From CAZSDU01 sp964605775 (lineage in GTDB: Bacteria > Bacteroidota > Bacteroidia > Bacteroidales > FEN-979), in assembly GCA_964605775.1 (NCBI GenBank), contig CAZSDU010000023.1, positions 1 to 44,608 on the forward strand: DNA of 44,608 nucleotides. The letters run 5' to 3'. The position numbers were made by a program, and so were the translations under genes. This document shows, one piece after another, positions 16,126-24,623 of the stretch. The notes beneath the pieces are model-generated. The model saw nothing but the letters and a program-made list of their open reading frames with translations. It searched no databases and was not told where the DNA came from. Within the stretch, counting starts at the first letter, position 1; every line of letters begins with the position of its first letter.

Positions 16126-16599
16126 ATGAAAACATTGGAAGGATACCTGAATGAAGCTTTCAGCGAAGCATTCCATTCAGTCAGGAACAATATCGGAGGT
16201 CCCTTCGGGGCCGTAATAGTAAAAAACAATATCATCATCGGCAAGGGTGGAAACAGGGTTATTGAACAGCATGACCCTACTGCCCATGCGGAAATTGTAG
16301 CCATCCGCAATGCATGCAAAAAGGTTGAAAGTTTTGATCTTTCAGGCTGTATCCTTTACGCCACCTGTGAACCTTGCCCGATGTGCCTTGCGGCCATCTA
16401 TTGGGCAAATATTGATACGGTTTATTATTGCTCCACCCGTCACGATGCACAGAAAATTGGTTTCCGTGACGACTACATCTATGAAGAATTGGGGAAATCC
16501 CCGGAAAACAGGCAGCTTCGCTTTCTGCAGGTTGACCATCACAGATCCCGGGAATTATTCGAGGAGTGGAAAAGAAAACAGGATAAAACACCTTATTGA
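16126..16599 (+). CDS. guaD: Guanine deaminase (cytidine deaminase-fold)
   Basis: This 157-residue zinc deaminase closely resembles the small guanine deaminases such as Bacillus subtilis GuaD (156 residues), which convert guanine to xanthine and ammonia. Zinc-site motifs are HAE (TAHAEIVAIRNAC) and PCPMC (CEPCPMCLAAIYWA). The GGPFGAVIVK stretch near the N-terminus and the C-terminal part past the deaminase core also fit GuaD rather than the tRNA adenosine deaminase TadA. It is transcribed divergently from the ygfK-led operon, which fits a role feeding xanthine to the Mo hydroxylase. TadA remains a less likely alternative. Confidence 0.88.
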   Translation: MKTLEGYLNEAFSEAFHSVRNNIGGPFGAVIVKNNIIIGKGGNRVIEQHDPTAHAEIVAIRNACKKVESFDLSGCILYATCEPCPMCLAAIYWANIDTVYYCSTRHDAQKIGFRDDYIYEELGKSPENRQLRFLQVDHHRSRELFEEWKRKQDKTPY

Positions 16600-16719
16600 A
16601 TTTTTTATCGTCAAATCACGTCTTTATATCAAGTTTCCATCAGCATACGGCTAAATATATTTTTTGCTTTTTTTTCATCTGTTATTTTTATTGACTGAAA
16701 ATTTTTAGCCCTGAAAACC

Positions 16720-19700
16720 ATGGAAAAAACACTAACCTATGTGGTGCAAATCTTAAAGCACAGAATTGCCCTCCTGATCCCCCTTAGCTGTATATTTATT
16801 ATGATGATGCCAGAAGTAAAAGCCCAGGAAATCCATCACGGATTTAAACTGATAGAAAAAAGGTTTGTCAGAGAAGTGAATGCCGATTGCTACTATTATG
16901 AACATGTAAAAAGCGGTGCCCGCCTGATGAAAATTGCCGCCGAGGATCCTAACAAAATGTTTGGAATAGCCTTTAAAACCATCCCGGAATCCGACAACGG
17001 CACCCCCCATATCCTCGAACACTCAGTCTTAAACGGTTCCAAAAAATTTCCGGTGAAAAGTCCTTTCGATGTCTTGTCAAAGGGTTCACTGAAAACATTC
17101 CTGAACGCTATGACTGGTAAGGATATCACGTTTTATCCGGTAGCCAGCATGAATGAAAAGGACTACTTCAACCTGATGAATGTTTACCTGGACGCGGTTC
17201 TTAATCCATTGCTCTACAGTGATCCCAGGATTCTAAAACAGGAAGGCTGGCATCATGAATTAACCGATAAGGAAAGTCCGGTTACTTATAAAGGCGTGGT
17301 ATATGGCGAAATGAAGGGAGCCTTCTCTGATCCGACTGAAGAACTCAGCTATCAGATTTATAAAAACCTCTTCCCTGACAATAGTTATGGATTCGAATCG
17401 GGTGGTTATCCTGCAGCCATTCCCACCCTGACCCAGGATGCCTTTGTCAATTTTCATAAACGTTTTTACCATCCGGAAAACAGCTATATCCTACTCTATG
17501 GTAACGCGGACCTGGATAAAGAACTTGCCTTCATTGACAAGGAATATCTTACCGCATTCAAAAGGACCGGTTCCAGGGTTGACATTGAAGATCAGAAACC
17601 ATTCACAACAATGAAAGACATCACCGCTTCTTACCCGGTGATGGAAGGATCCGATGTACATGATAAAACCTTTCTTTCCCTGACTCTTGTAGCTGGTCAT
17701 AATACTGATGGCGCACTTAACATGGCCCTCGATATCATCACCGAACTGCTCATCAATCAGGAATCCGCTCCCATCCGCCTTGCTTTGCAGAAAGCAGGAA
17801 TCGGACAGGATGTTTCAGCTTCTGTAGCCAACTACAAGCAAAACGTGATACAGATAACCGTCCAGAATGCCAATGCATCGGATAAACAAAAATTCTATGA
17901 CATCGTCATGAGTACCATACAGGATGTACTGAAAAAAGGACTGGATAAAAGTGAGATTCAGGGGGTGCTGAACCGCACCGAATTCCATCTGAGAGAAGGA
18001 AATAATGTTCAGAAAGGACTCGTATTCCTGATACAAATGTACCCGGGCTGGTTCTTTGCAGGGGATCCATTCATGGGTCTGGAATATGAAAAGCCCCTTG
18101 CAGAAGTCAAAAAATCGTTGACCACCAACTACCTCGAAAACATCATTAAAAAATACTTCATACAAAATCCACACTCCGTCCTCCTCACCCTGATCCCCGA
18201 TCCAGCACTCGATAAAGCAAGAAATGAAGCCGTAAAGGAAGAACTGAAAAAGTATAAAGAAAAACTCGATGATACCGCTATAGATGCCCTGCTTAAGGAA
18301 ACCAAAGATCTGATCGCTTTCCAGAAACGAGACGACAGCCCTGAAGCATTGGCCACCATCCCCTTATTAACCCTGAAAGACATTGACCCAAAAGCCATTT
18401 GGTACGGAGTGGAACAGAAACAGTTAGCAGGGGTTCCTGTATTGCATCATGAAGAATTTACCAACGATATCATCTATACTAACCTGTATTTTGATCTGAG
18501 AATGCTGCCACAGGAGCTGATCCCTTATGCTTCACTCCTATCCAACCTGCTAGGTTCGCTGAATACAGAAAAACATTCTTACGGTGACCTGAACAAAGAG
18601 ATGAATATCAATACCGGAAGACTTTATACCACCCTGAGGTCCTATCTGGAAAATCTGGACGATGCCAAGCTGATCCCGAAATTCGTTTTGGTTTCTTCAG
18701 CCATGAAAGATAAAATGAATAAAACATTTGAACTTTCGTCGGAGATCCTGCTGAAAAGTAATTTTTCAGATACATCAAGGTTGAAAACCCTTCTGATCAG
18801 GCATCAATCCCAGCTTGAAGCATCAAAAAAACAGGAAGGTGCCGGGGTGGCAGCAACCCGACTCCCATCATACTTCAGTAATTCAGGTATGTTCAATGAA
18901 TTGACCAACGGACTGGAGTATTACTGGTTTATCACTGATCTGACCAAAGAATTTGAAAAAAAATCTGACCAGATCATCGCTAAGCTGAAAAAAACCGCTG
19001 AACTACTTTTTACCCGGGCAAACCTGATCGCATCAGTGACCTGTGGCAGCAAGAACCTTGATGCATTTAACCAGGGTCTGACTCCTTTTATTACCACCCT
19101 TCCCCAGAGCCCATCTAACCCCCAGCACTGGGTGTTCAATATTGAAAAGAAAAATGAAGGCATTCGAAGCGCTTCTAAAGTTCAATATGTTTATGAAGGA
19201 TATGACTTTAAAAAACTGGGATATTCCTGGAATGGAAAAATGCGTGTACTCAATCAGATTCTTTCCAGGGATTGGCTAAGAACCAGGATACGTATTATGG
19301 GTGGCGCTTATGGCGCTGGAGCCAGCATCTCACCAACCGGTATAATATACTTCTCTTCCTACCGGGATCCCAACTTGAAAGAAACATTTGACACTTACGA
19401 AGGGGCTGCAGATTACCTGGCAAAATTCGAAGCAGATGAGCCGGTAATGACCAGGTATATCATCGGAACCATTGCCGGGATGGACATGCCTCAATCCAAT
19501 GTCCAAAGAGGCGACCAGGCCGTGTATTATTACTTTACCAAACGTTCCGCCGAGGATCTTCAGCGCGACCGTGAAGCGGTGATTAACACCAAAGTGGAAG
19601 ACATCCGTGGATTTGCTCAATTTATTAAGGATATGGTCAAGCAGAAAACCTGGTGTGTCTACGGTAATTCTGATAAACTGGATGCTTCCCGGGAACTCTT

Positions 19701-19728
19701 TAACAAACTAATACAATTGGACCGCTAG
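16720..19728 (+). CDS. Secreted M16C metalloprotease (presequence protease/insulinase family)
   Basis: This is a full-length 1002-residue M16C peptidase, related to mitochondrial presequence protease PreP. The inverted zinc motif HILEH is at residues 97-101, with the third ligand Glu at 197 in GVVYGEMKG. Two homologous halves with the usual clamshell length follow. The N-terminus carries a signal peptide: a basic start, hydrophobic residues ~16-30 and a likely cleavage after VKA before QEIHH. It is therefore probably periplasmic and degrades short unstructured peptides. It lies 120 bp after guaD, so may have its own promoter, and converges with the glycosyltransferase gene across 4 bp. The substrate is not known. 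Confidence 0.92.
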   Translation: MEKTLTYVVQILKHRIALLIPLSCIFIMMMPEVKAQEIHHGFKLIEKRFVREVNADCYYYEHVKSGARLMKIAAEDPNKMFGIAFKTIPESDNGTPHILEHSVLNGSKKFPVKSPFDVLSKGSLKTFLNAMTGKDITFYPVASMNEKDYFNLMNVYLDAVLNPLLYSDPRILKQEGWHHELTDKESPVTYKGVVYGEMKGAFSDPTEELSYQIYKNLFPDNSYGFESGGYPAAIPTLTQDAFVNFHKRFYHPENSYILLYGNADLDKELAFIDKEYLTAFKRTGSRVDIEDQKPFTTMKDITASYPVMEGSDVHDKTFLSLTLVAGHNTDGALNMALDIITELLINQESAPIRLALQKAGIGQDVSASVANYKQNVIQITVQNANASDKQKFYDIVMSTIQDVLKKGLDKSEIQGVLNRTEFHLREGNNVQKGLVFLIQMYPGWFFAGDPFMGLEYEKPLAEVKKSLTTNYLENIIKKYFIQNPHSVLLTLIPDPALDKARNEAVKEELKKYKEKLDDTAIDALLKETKDLIAFQKRDDSPEALATIPLLTLKDIDPKAIWYGVEQKQLAGVPVLHHEEFTNDIIYTNLYFDLRMLPQELIPYASLLSNLLGSLNTEKHSYGDLNKEMNINTGRLYTTLRSYLENLDDAKLIPKFVLVSSAMKDKMNKTFELSSEILLKSNFSDTSRLKTLLIRHQSQLEASKKQEGAGVAATRLPSYFSNSGMFNELTNGLEYYWFITDLTKEFEKKSDQIIAKLKKTAELLFTRANLIASVTCGSKNLDAFNQGLTPFITTLPQSPSNPQHWVFNIEKKNEGIRSASKVQYVYEGYDFKKLGYSWNGKMRVLNQILSRDWLRTRIRIMGGAYGAGASISPTGIIYFSSYRDPNLKETFDTYEGAADYLAKFEADEPVMTRYIIGTIAGMDMPQSNVQRGDQAVYYYFTKRSAEDLQRDREAVINTKVEDIRGFAQFIKDMVKQKTWCVYGNSDKLDASRELFNKLIQLDR

Positions 19729-19732
19729 GGTA

Positions 19733-21169
19733 TCATTCCACTATTTCATAAACGTACCAGAAACGGGTACGTTCTATCCAATGGTTGAAATTAAAGAATT
19801 TTAACCATTCAGGAAAGGAACTGTAAATTAATTTCCGTTTGTATCTTAAGCCTGAGGTTTCAGGATTCATCAACACGACAAGCAAACAGGTAGAACCCGG
19901 AACAATGTTCACCTGCTCAATAGAATCCACCTTTGCAGTGATTAGGTTTTTACGTTTGTAAAAATGAATATCCAGGGCCCGGCGATAAGGATTTTCATTC
20001 GTAAAATACAGTATCGTTTGTCCGGGATAATCCCGGTAAATGGTCTGAAAAAGCTTGTTCTCGTTGTCCACTGGAATCACTGTAATCATCAACAACAGGA
20101 TCAGATTGGCCACCCAGAAAATGTTTACTGCATATTTTACAGCCCTTTTGTCCAGAAGATCGCTTATCCATTTCTGCCTGACTAAGTCGATGCCCTGGAT
20201 AATGATGAGCGGTAAAAAGCCAAGCATCGGAAAAATAAACCGCATTTCCTTATGCCCGATGATAAAATGAATCAGTAAGAACGGAAATAAAGTCCAGGAT
20301 AAAATATCCCTTTTTCTGAAAATGAATAACAACAATACCGCAGCAATATATACCAGGCTGAACGGGGGAATCCCTTCCCAAAACGTGCTTGAAAAGTAAA
20401 AATACCAGGGCTGAATGCCAAATCCTGAAACCTTATCGAATAACAAATTCTCCCGGAAATAATTCCAGGCTGTCACCGTCCATTCACCATAAAACCATCG
20501 GTCCAGCCATATTCCCAGCCCAAATACCAGGACTATTCCTGAAAATATAACCAACAGCTTGGCAACAGACTCCCTGGCGATGAACAGTAACCATAAACCC
20601 AAACCCAGGATCAACATTCCGGATTGATAGCGAAACAAAAAAGACAAGCCCAAGAATATCCCCGTCAGGAAATAATGCTGAAACCGGATTTGAGGCTTTT
20701 TGATCTTTAAATAGGAAAAGGCGATTAGAAAAACATTTCCTGACCAGGTTTCGGAGGTAAACCTTACATTGATAAAAATGATAAACCATAAAAAAAAGGA
20801 CAAGATGAGGAACCATTTTTTCATTACTTCATGGCTGAATTCTTTTTCATACGCTTTATAGATCATCCACATGGCCAGAAAAGAAATACAGCCCGTCAAC
20901 AATCTTAAAATAAAAGCAACGAAAAAAGGGTCAGGGGTCGTTGATAAACCAATCAGACGGTATATCAATACAACCATTGCCGGCTGAATGGCCGGTCGCA
21001 TTTGGGAATGAAACTCCCAGGGAAGGTTTATTTTTTCGTTAAGCTGCAGTTTTAAGGCTGCAAATTCGATGATTTGAAAATGTTCGTCCGGATGCAGGTA
21101 TCCGGACGAGAAAAAAGAGGCGACCACCAGGATCAAACCGCTCAGAAAATATACCTTTCTTCTTTCCAT
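19733..21169 (-). CDS. Multi-spanning GT22/ALG9-like glycosyltransferase
   Basis: This is an integral membrane protein of about 478 residues with roughly ten hydrophobic segments. Just after the first membrane segment it has a luminal/periplasmic motif HPDEHFQIIEF, typical of GT22 (ALG9/PIG-B-like) polyprenyl-phosphate-dependent mannosyltransferases. The frame extends to 21331, but a TATCTTTG promoter element lies at 21187-21194, so the ATG at 21169 (MERRKVYFL) is preferred; the longer N-terminus is unusually Phe/Tyr-rich and overlaps the divergent promoter region. A sugar transfer from a lipid carrier at the cytoplasmic membrane is likely. Donor and acceptor are unknown. There are no neighbouring glycan genes. 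Confidence 0.78.
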   Translation of the reverse strand: MERRKVYFLSGLILVVASFFSSGYLHPDEHFQIIEFAALKLQLNEKINLPWEFHSQMRPAIQPAMVVLIYRLIGLSTTPDPFFVAFILRLLTGCISFLAMWMIYKAYEKEFSHEVMKKWFLILSFFLWFIIFINVRFTSETWSGNVFLIAFSYLKIKKPQIRFQHYFLTGIFLGLSFLFRYQSGMLILGLGLWLLFIARESVAKLLVIFSGIVLVFGLGIWLDRWFYGEWTVTAWNYFRENLLFDKVSGFGIQPWYFYFSSTFWEGIPPFSLVYIAAVLLLFIFRKRDILSWTLFPFLLIHFIIGHKEMRFIFPMLGFLPLIIIQGIDLVRQKWISDLLDKRAVKYAVNIFWVANLILLLMITVIPVDNENKLFQTIYRDYPGQTILYFTNENPYRRALDIHFYKRKNLITAKVDSIEQVNIVPGSTCLLVVLMNPETSGLRYKRKLIYSSFPEWLKFFNFNHWIERTRFWYVYEIVE

Positions 21170-21186
21170 AAATTGCAGAAACGAAA

Positions 21187-21194
21187 CAAAGATA
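21187..21194 (-). promoter_or_regulatory. -7 element TATCTTTG for the glycosyltransferase gene
   Basis: An exact TAnnTTTG match on the minus strand, 17 bp before the ATG at 21169. It argues against the longer open frame starting at 21331. Confidence 0.5.
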
Positions 21195-21301
21195 ACAGGC
21201 TCCATAGAAAAAACATTAGAAAATTGAAAAATGCCTTTTTTGTTAAAAACCATTAAACAATAAAATACAGTAATAAATAGTATAATATAATAATATTGTA
21301 T

Positions 21302-21309
21302 TATATTTG
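21302..21309 (+). promoter_or_regulatory. -7 element TATATTTG for the membrane protein/HTH operon
   Basis: An exact TAnnTTTG match, 20 bp before the ATG at 21330, at the end of a very AT-rich stretch (about 21250-21308). It should drive both the membrane protein and the overlapping HTH gene. Confidence 0.5.
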
Positions 21310-21329
21310 TGCAATAAAAACAAAACACC

Positions 21330-22118
21330 ATGAAAAAGTTAAACGGAATCAGGGAAGTCTTTCAGGTTTTCCAAAACAAGGAATCCTTCTTCAATGAGAT
21401 CAATACCAGTCAATCCAACCGTTTGATCCTTAACCAGATTTTAATGATCTGTATTTTTGCTTTTCTTTACGGTGTGGTCATGGGCAGTTACCATAGCCTG
21501 GTCCAGTCTATTACCGCCGGAATAAAGATCATTGTCCTTTTTCTCTCCGCCATGATTATCTGTTTCCCTTCATTTTTCATCATCCAGCAGGTTTTAGGTT
21601 CAAAAATGAGCGTTAGGCAAATGATCATTATTGTCCTCAGCGGATTGGTTCTCACTTCTACAATTGCCATTTCCTTCGCTCCCATCGTAATTGTATTCCA
21701 GATCACCGGTGGAAATTATCATTTTCTCCAGCTTCTGCATGTGGCTATATTCATTTTTGCAGGAATTTTTGGTATGCGGCTGATGGTCGATGCCTTAAAA
21801 TATGCCTGTGAGAATAAAGACATTTATCCCAAGGTGGGTGTGATTGTTTTCAGGATATGGATCATTATCCTCGTCTTTGTTGGCATCCAGTTAGCCTGGA
21901 ATCTCCGTCCGTTTTTATGTGAGAAAACAGAAACGTTTAAAGTTTTCAGAAAATACGAAGGCAATTTCTATACTGCCATCGTTTATTCTGTCGAACAGCT
22001 GGTTTCAGCGAAAGAAGCTCAGAAACAGGATCAACACGCTCAACCTTATGGGAAGGCTGATTCCACTGTTAACCGGATCAATGATACTGCTGCAGTACTG
22101 AAAATGTTAAAAAAATGA
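21330..22118 (+). CDS. Five-span membrane protein of unknown function
   Basis: This 262-residue protein has an N-terminal cytoplasmic-looking segment of ~30 residues, then about five hydrophobic segments (around 33-52, 63-88, 98-124, 135-155, 168-190). A soluble C-terminal tail follows, with the motif WNLRPF and a conserved-looking GNFYTAIVYSVEQL. Similar bacterial proteins are sometimes labelled 'actin-binding WH2 domain' proteins, a label I would not trust functionally. The stop codon overlaps the start of the HTH gene by 4 bp (ATGA), implying translational coupling and a shared role, such as a membrane sensor or regulator pair. No catalytic motif is seen. Confidence 0.75.
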   Translation: MKKLNGIREVFQVFQNKESFFNEINTSQSNRLILNQILMICIFAFLYGVVMGSYHSLVQSITAGIKIIVLFLSAMIICFPSFFIIQQVLGSKMSVRQMIIIVLSGLVLTSTIAISFAPIVIVFQITGGNYHFLQLLHVAIFIFAGIFGMRLMVDALKYACENKDIYPKVGVIVFRIWIIILVFVGIQLAWNLRPFLCEKTETFKVFRKYEGNFYTAIVYSVEQLVSAKEAQKQDQHAQPYGKADSTVNRINDTAAVLKMLKK

Positions 22119-22315
22119 ACATGGAAGACATCATGACCCTGGAGGAAGTGGCTACATATTTAAAGTTGAAACCTCAGACCATTTATGTCTGGGCGCAAAC
22201 GGGGAAAATTCCTGCAGCCAAGCTCGGCAAAGAATGGAGGTTCAGAAAATCGGTAATTGACAAATGGTTCAATCAGCATATTGACGAAAAATTTTCGAAA
22301 TACCTGGAGGAATAA
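22115..22315 (+). CDS. Small excisionase/MerR-type helix-turn-helix protein
   Basis: This 66-residue protein is almost entirely one winged helix-turn-helix domain of the excisionase/HTH_17 type: LEEVATYLKLKPQTIYVWAQ forms the HTH, then GKIPAAKLGKEWRFRKSVID the wing. No integrase, recombinase or phage gene is nearby, so it is more likely a small transcription factor than an excisionase. It overlaps the preceding membrane-protein gene by 4 bp and is followed directly by a terminator, so the two genes form a closed operon. Confidence 0.82.
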   Translation: MNMEDIMTLEEVATYLKLKPQTIYVWAQTGKIPAAKLGKEWRFRKSVIDKWFNQHIDEKFSKYLEE

Positions 22316-22337
22316 CCTCCCTCATCACGGAAAAACA

Positions 22338-22369
22338 AAAACCCTGAAACGCTTACGAATCAGGGTTTT
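22338..22369. terminator. Hairpin terminator after the HTH gene
   Basis: Perfect 10-bp arms AAAACCCTGA (22338-22347) and TCAGGGTTTT (22360-22369) with a 12-nt loop. The A-rich left and T-rich right flanks make it suitable as a bidirectional rho-independent terminator between the plus-strand HTH gene and the minus-strand tRNA. Confidence 0.75.
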
Positions 22370-22384
22370 CCCTTTTAACTGATG

Positions 22385-22457
<73 letters not shown>

Positions 22458-22476
22458 TTCTTTTATTAAGGGACGG

Positions 22477-22484
22477 CAAAATTA
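22477..22484 (-). promoter_or_regulatory. -7 element TAATTTTG for tRNA-Phe
   Basis: An exact TAnnTTTG match on the minus strand, 19 bp upstream of the tRNA 5' end, with a TTGG sequence 18 bp further upstream as a possible -33 element. Confidence 0.5.
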
Positions 22485-22506
22485 CGAAGTTTTTTGAAAA
22501 AACCAA

Positions 22507-22619
22507 TACCTTTGTCTTATTTACGGTTTTAGATTTCAGATTGACCATTGTAAAGATTTGCAAATTCACACCAACCGTCAATCGTAAATCGTAAATCGTA
22601 AATCGTAAATCGCAAATCA
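22507..22619 (+). promoter_or_regulatory. coaX upstream region: TACCTTTG element and repeat-rich leader
   Basis: TACCTTTG (22507-22514) matches the -7 consensus and would give coaX a leader of about 100 nt. The leader includes ACGGTTTTAGATTTCAGATT-type sequence and ends in a heptamer tandem (CGTAAAT units, about 22579-22617) that runs directly up to the ATG. No -33 element is at standard spacing. Confidence 0.4.
22579..22617. repeat. CGTAAAT heptamer tandem repeat
   Basis: About five consecutive copies of the 7-bp unit CGTAAAT (last one CGCAAAT) lie immediately upstream of coaX. Related AGATTTACGATT sequence appears at 36681-36712, and a variant (AATCTGAAAT units) at 36291-36318, making this a short interspersed repeat family of the genome. 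Confidence 0.75.
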
Positions 22620-23354
22620 ATGTACCTGATTCTGGATTTAGGCAATACCAATAAAAAGCTGGCCATATTTCAAGATGGGCGTTTACTGGATTTAAAATTA
22701 TTCCCCTCTATTTCACTCAAGACCGTCAGGGATTTTATCCGGGATTATCCGGGTATCGATTATTGTATCCTTTCTTCCGTTGTGCCTTTCCCTGTTTCCA
22801 TCCGGAATTTTTTATCAAAAAATTTTTCTTTTATTGAGTTGGATGAAAACACTCCTCTCCCTTTGAAAAATAAGTATACAACGCCATCCACCCTGGGGAA
22901 AGATCGCCTTGCAGCAGCAGTCGCCGCCAACCAAAAATTCCCTGATGCGCCGGTGTTATGCATCAATGCCGGAAGTTGCATTACCTATGACCTCATCAAT
23001 GCAAAAGGCGAATACCTTGGCGGGGCTATTTCCCCCGGACGGGATATGCGTTTCAAAGCGCTGCATACTTTTACGGGAAAACTCCCGTTAATTCAATTCA
23101 GGGAAAGGGAAACCCTTGTAGGTAAGAATACGGAAGCATCCATTATTTCCGGAGTGGTCAATGGAACCATTGCTGAAATTGAAGGAGTTGCACAGCTTTA
23201 CCTGGAAAAATTTCCCGGTTTAAAAATCATCCTCAGCGGGGGTGATCTTAAATATTTTGATAAACGGCTAAAAATTAGCATCTTTGCATTCCCAAATATC
23301 GTCATACACGGACTCTGTCAAATTCTTGAATTTAATGTCAATAAAGCCAAATAG
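22620..23354 (+). CDS. coaX: Type III pantothenate kinase
   Basis: This 244-residue protein performs the first step of coenzyme A synthesis, phosphorylating pantothenate. Type III signatures are all present: the ATP-binding DLGNTNKKLAIF at residues 6-17, the pantothenate-side TLGKDRLAAAVAA near residue 92, the catalytic-type INAGSCITYDL near 115, and a C-terminal LSGGDLKYF. Length is normal for the family. The ATG directly follows the heptamer repeat. Its 3' end overlaps the outer-membrane protein gene by 20 bp, suggesting one transcript running through lptC. Confidence 0.95.
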   Translation: MYLILDLGNTNKKLAIFQDGRLLDLKLFPSISLKTVRDFIRDYPGIDYCILSSVVPFPVSIRNFLSKNFSFIELDENTPLPLKNKYTTPSTLGKDRLAAAVAANQKFPDAPVLCINAGSCITYDLINAKGEYLGGAISPGRDMRFKALHTFTGKLPLIQFRERETLVGKNTEASIISGVVNGTIAEIEGVAQLYLEKFPGLKIILSGGDLKYFDKRLKISIFAFPNIVIHGLCQILEFNVNKAK

Positions 23355-24621
23355 CCTGCGACTTCCAATTGTAATACTGTTTTTATTCCTCAGTCTTTCC
23401 TTATACTCACAGATCAGGATTGCTTCACCTTACTCCCGTTTTGGTATTGGCGACCTCAGCGATAATAACAACGCATGGAATCTTTCCATGGGACAAACCA
23501 GCTATGCCTTCAGCTCTCCATATCACATCAATTATTCCAATCCGGCTTCATACATGGCCTTTGACTCATCATCTTTTGTATTTGAAGGAGGGTTCAATAT
23601 CGACATGGTGAAGCTAAGCTCCAACTACCAGACAACCAACCGAAATTATGCCTCTCTTGGATATCTTTTATTTGGATTCCCTGTCACCAAATGGTGGCAT
23701 ACAACCCTTGGTTTGGTGCCCTTCAGCGATGTGGGATACAGTGTAGCCAATTATGAAGAATATGACGGCATAGGTTCTGTCCTTAGAATTTATTCCGGAA
23801 GCGGAGGAATTAACCGGTTCTTCTGGGGTAACGCTTTCCGTATCGTGAAAAATCTTTCCGTAGGGATCAATGCCTCATACCTCTTTGGGACCATGAACAG
23901 ACAGGCCATGGTGTTATTCCCCGATTCCGCTTATTCCATGAATTTCAAGGTAGATAATGACATTATCATTAACGATTTGTATTTCAATTTCGGAATACAA
24001 TACAAGGCAAAACTGAATAATAATCTATTTCTGAACCTCGGTGCCGTTTATGCCCATTCATCACGCATGAGCGCTAAAACCAATATGCTTGCACAGTCTT
24101 TTCTCCTGAACTCCAGTGATACGGAAATCATTAAAGACACCATTGCAATGGCGGAAGGTTATAAAGGAAAGATTATTATCCCGACCATGATTGGGGGAGG
24201 TTTGGCGCTTGAAAAACCGGATAAATTTCTGGTAGGGATAGATTTTAAATGGCAAAATTGGAGTAAATTCACGGCTTTCGACATGAGCGATTCCCTGGTT
24301 GATAGCTGGCAAATCCATTTCGGCGCAGAATTCCTGCCTAATGCAAACAATTACAACAATTATCTTAGCCGTGTCCGTTACCGTATCGGATTCTTTTACG
24401 ATAACAGCTATCTCAAACTCAGGGAAAAACACTTAAGTGAATACGCTGTCACCCTTGGATTCGGGCTGCCACTCCGCGGAGTCAAAACAGCCTTGAATGT
24501 CGGATTCCAACTGGGTACCCGGGGAACCACCCAGGCAGATTTAATCCGTGAGAGCTATCTCAAGCTGGTCATTGGATTTTCCATCTATGAACGATGGTTT
24601 GTCAAACGTAAGTATTACTAA
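23335..24621 (+). CDS. Outer membrane beta-barrel protein of unknown function
   Basis: This is a 428-residue exported protein. The chosen ATG (MSIKPNSLRL) is followed by a hydrophobic stretch and SLYSQ, a signal peptide with likely cleavage before QIRIASPYS. The mature part alternates hydrophobic and polar residues with many aromatic-ended strands (for example WWHTTLGLVPF, LFLNLGAVYAHS, YRIGFFYDNSYLKL), as in a 12-16 strand outer-membrane barrel similar to FadL/OmpP1-like Bacteroidota proteins. The frame opens at 23284 but that start would lie deep in coaX. The position between coaX and lptC is common in Bacteroidota. A transport or assembly role is possible; no ligand is known. Confidence 0.82.
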   Translation: MSIKPNSLRLPIVILFLFLSLSLYSQIRIASPYSRFGIGDLSDNNNAWNLSMGQTSYAFSSPYHINYSNPASYMAFDSSSFVFEGGFNIDMVKLSSNYQTTNRNYASLGYLLFGFPVTKWWHTTLGLVPFSDVGYSVANYEEYDGIGSVLRIYSGSGGINRFFWGNAFRIVKNLSVGINASYLFGTMNRQAMVLFPDSAYSMNFKVDNDIIINDLYFNFGIQYKAKLNNNLFLNLGAVYAHSSRMSAKTNMLAQSFLLNSSDTEIIKDTIAMAEGYKGKIIIPTMIGGGLALEKPDKFLVGIDFKWQNWSKFTAFDMSDSLVDSWQIHFGAEFLPNANNYNNYLSRVRYRIGFFYDNSYLKLREKHLSEYAVTLGFGLPLRGVKTALNVGFQLGTRGTTQADLIRESYLKLVIGFSIYERWFVKRKYY

Positions 24622-24623
24622 CC

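Noticed and set aside
22115..22315. Small HTH protein considered as a prophage excisionase
   Set aside because: No integrase, attachment site or other phage gene is nearby, and no second copy of a tRNA-Phe 3' end was noticed.
22579..22617. Heptamer tandem repeat considered as a CRISPR array
   Set aside because: Units are only 7 bp with no spacers and no cas genes are present anywhere in the window.
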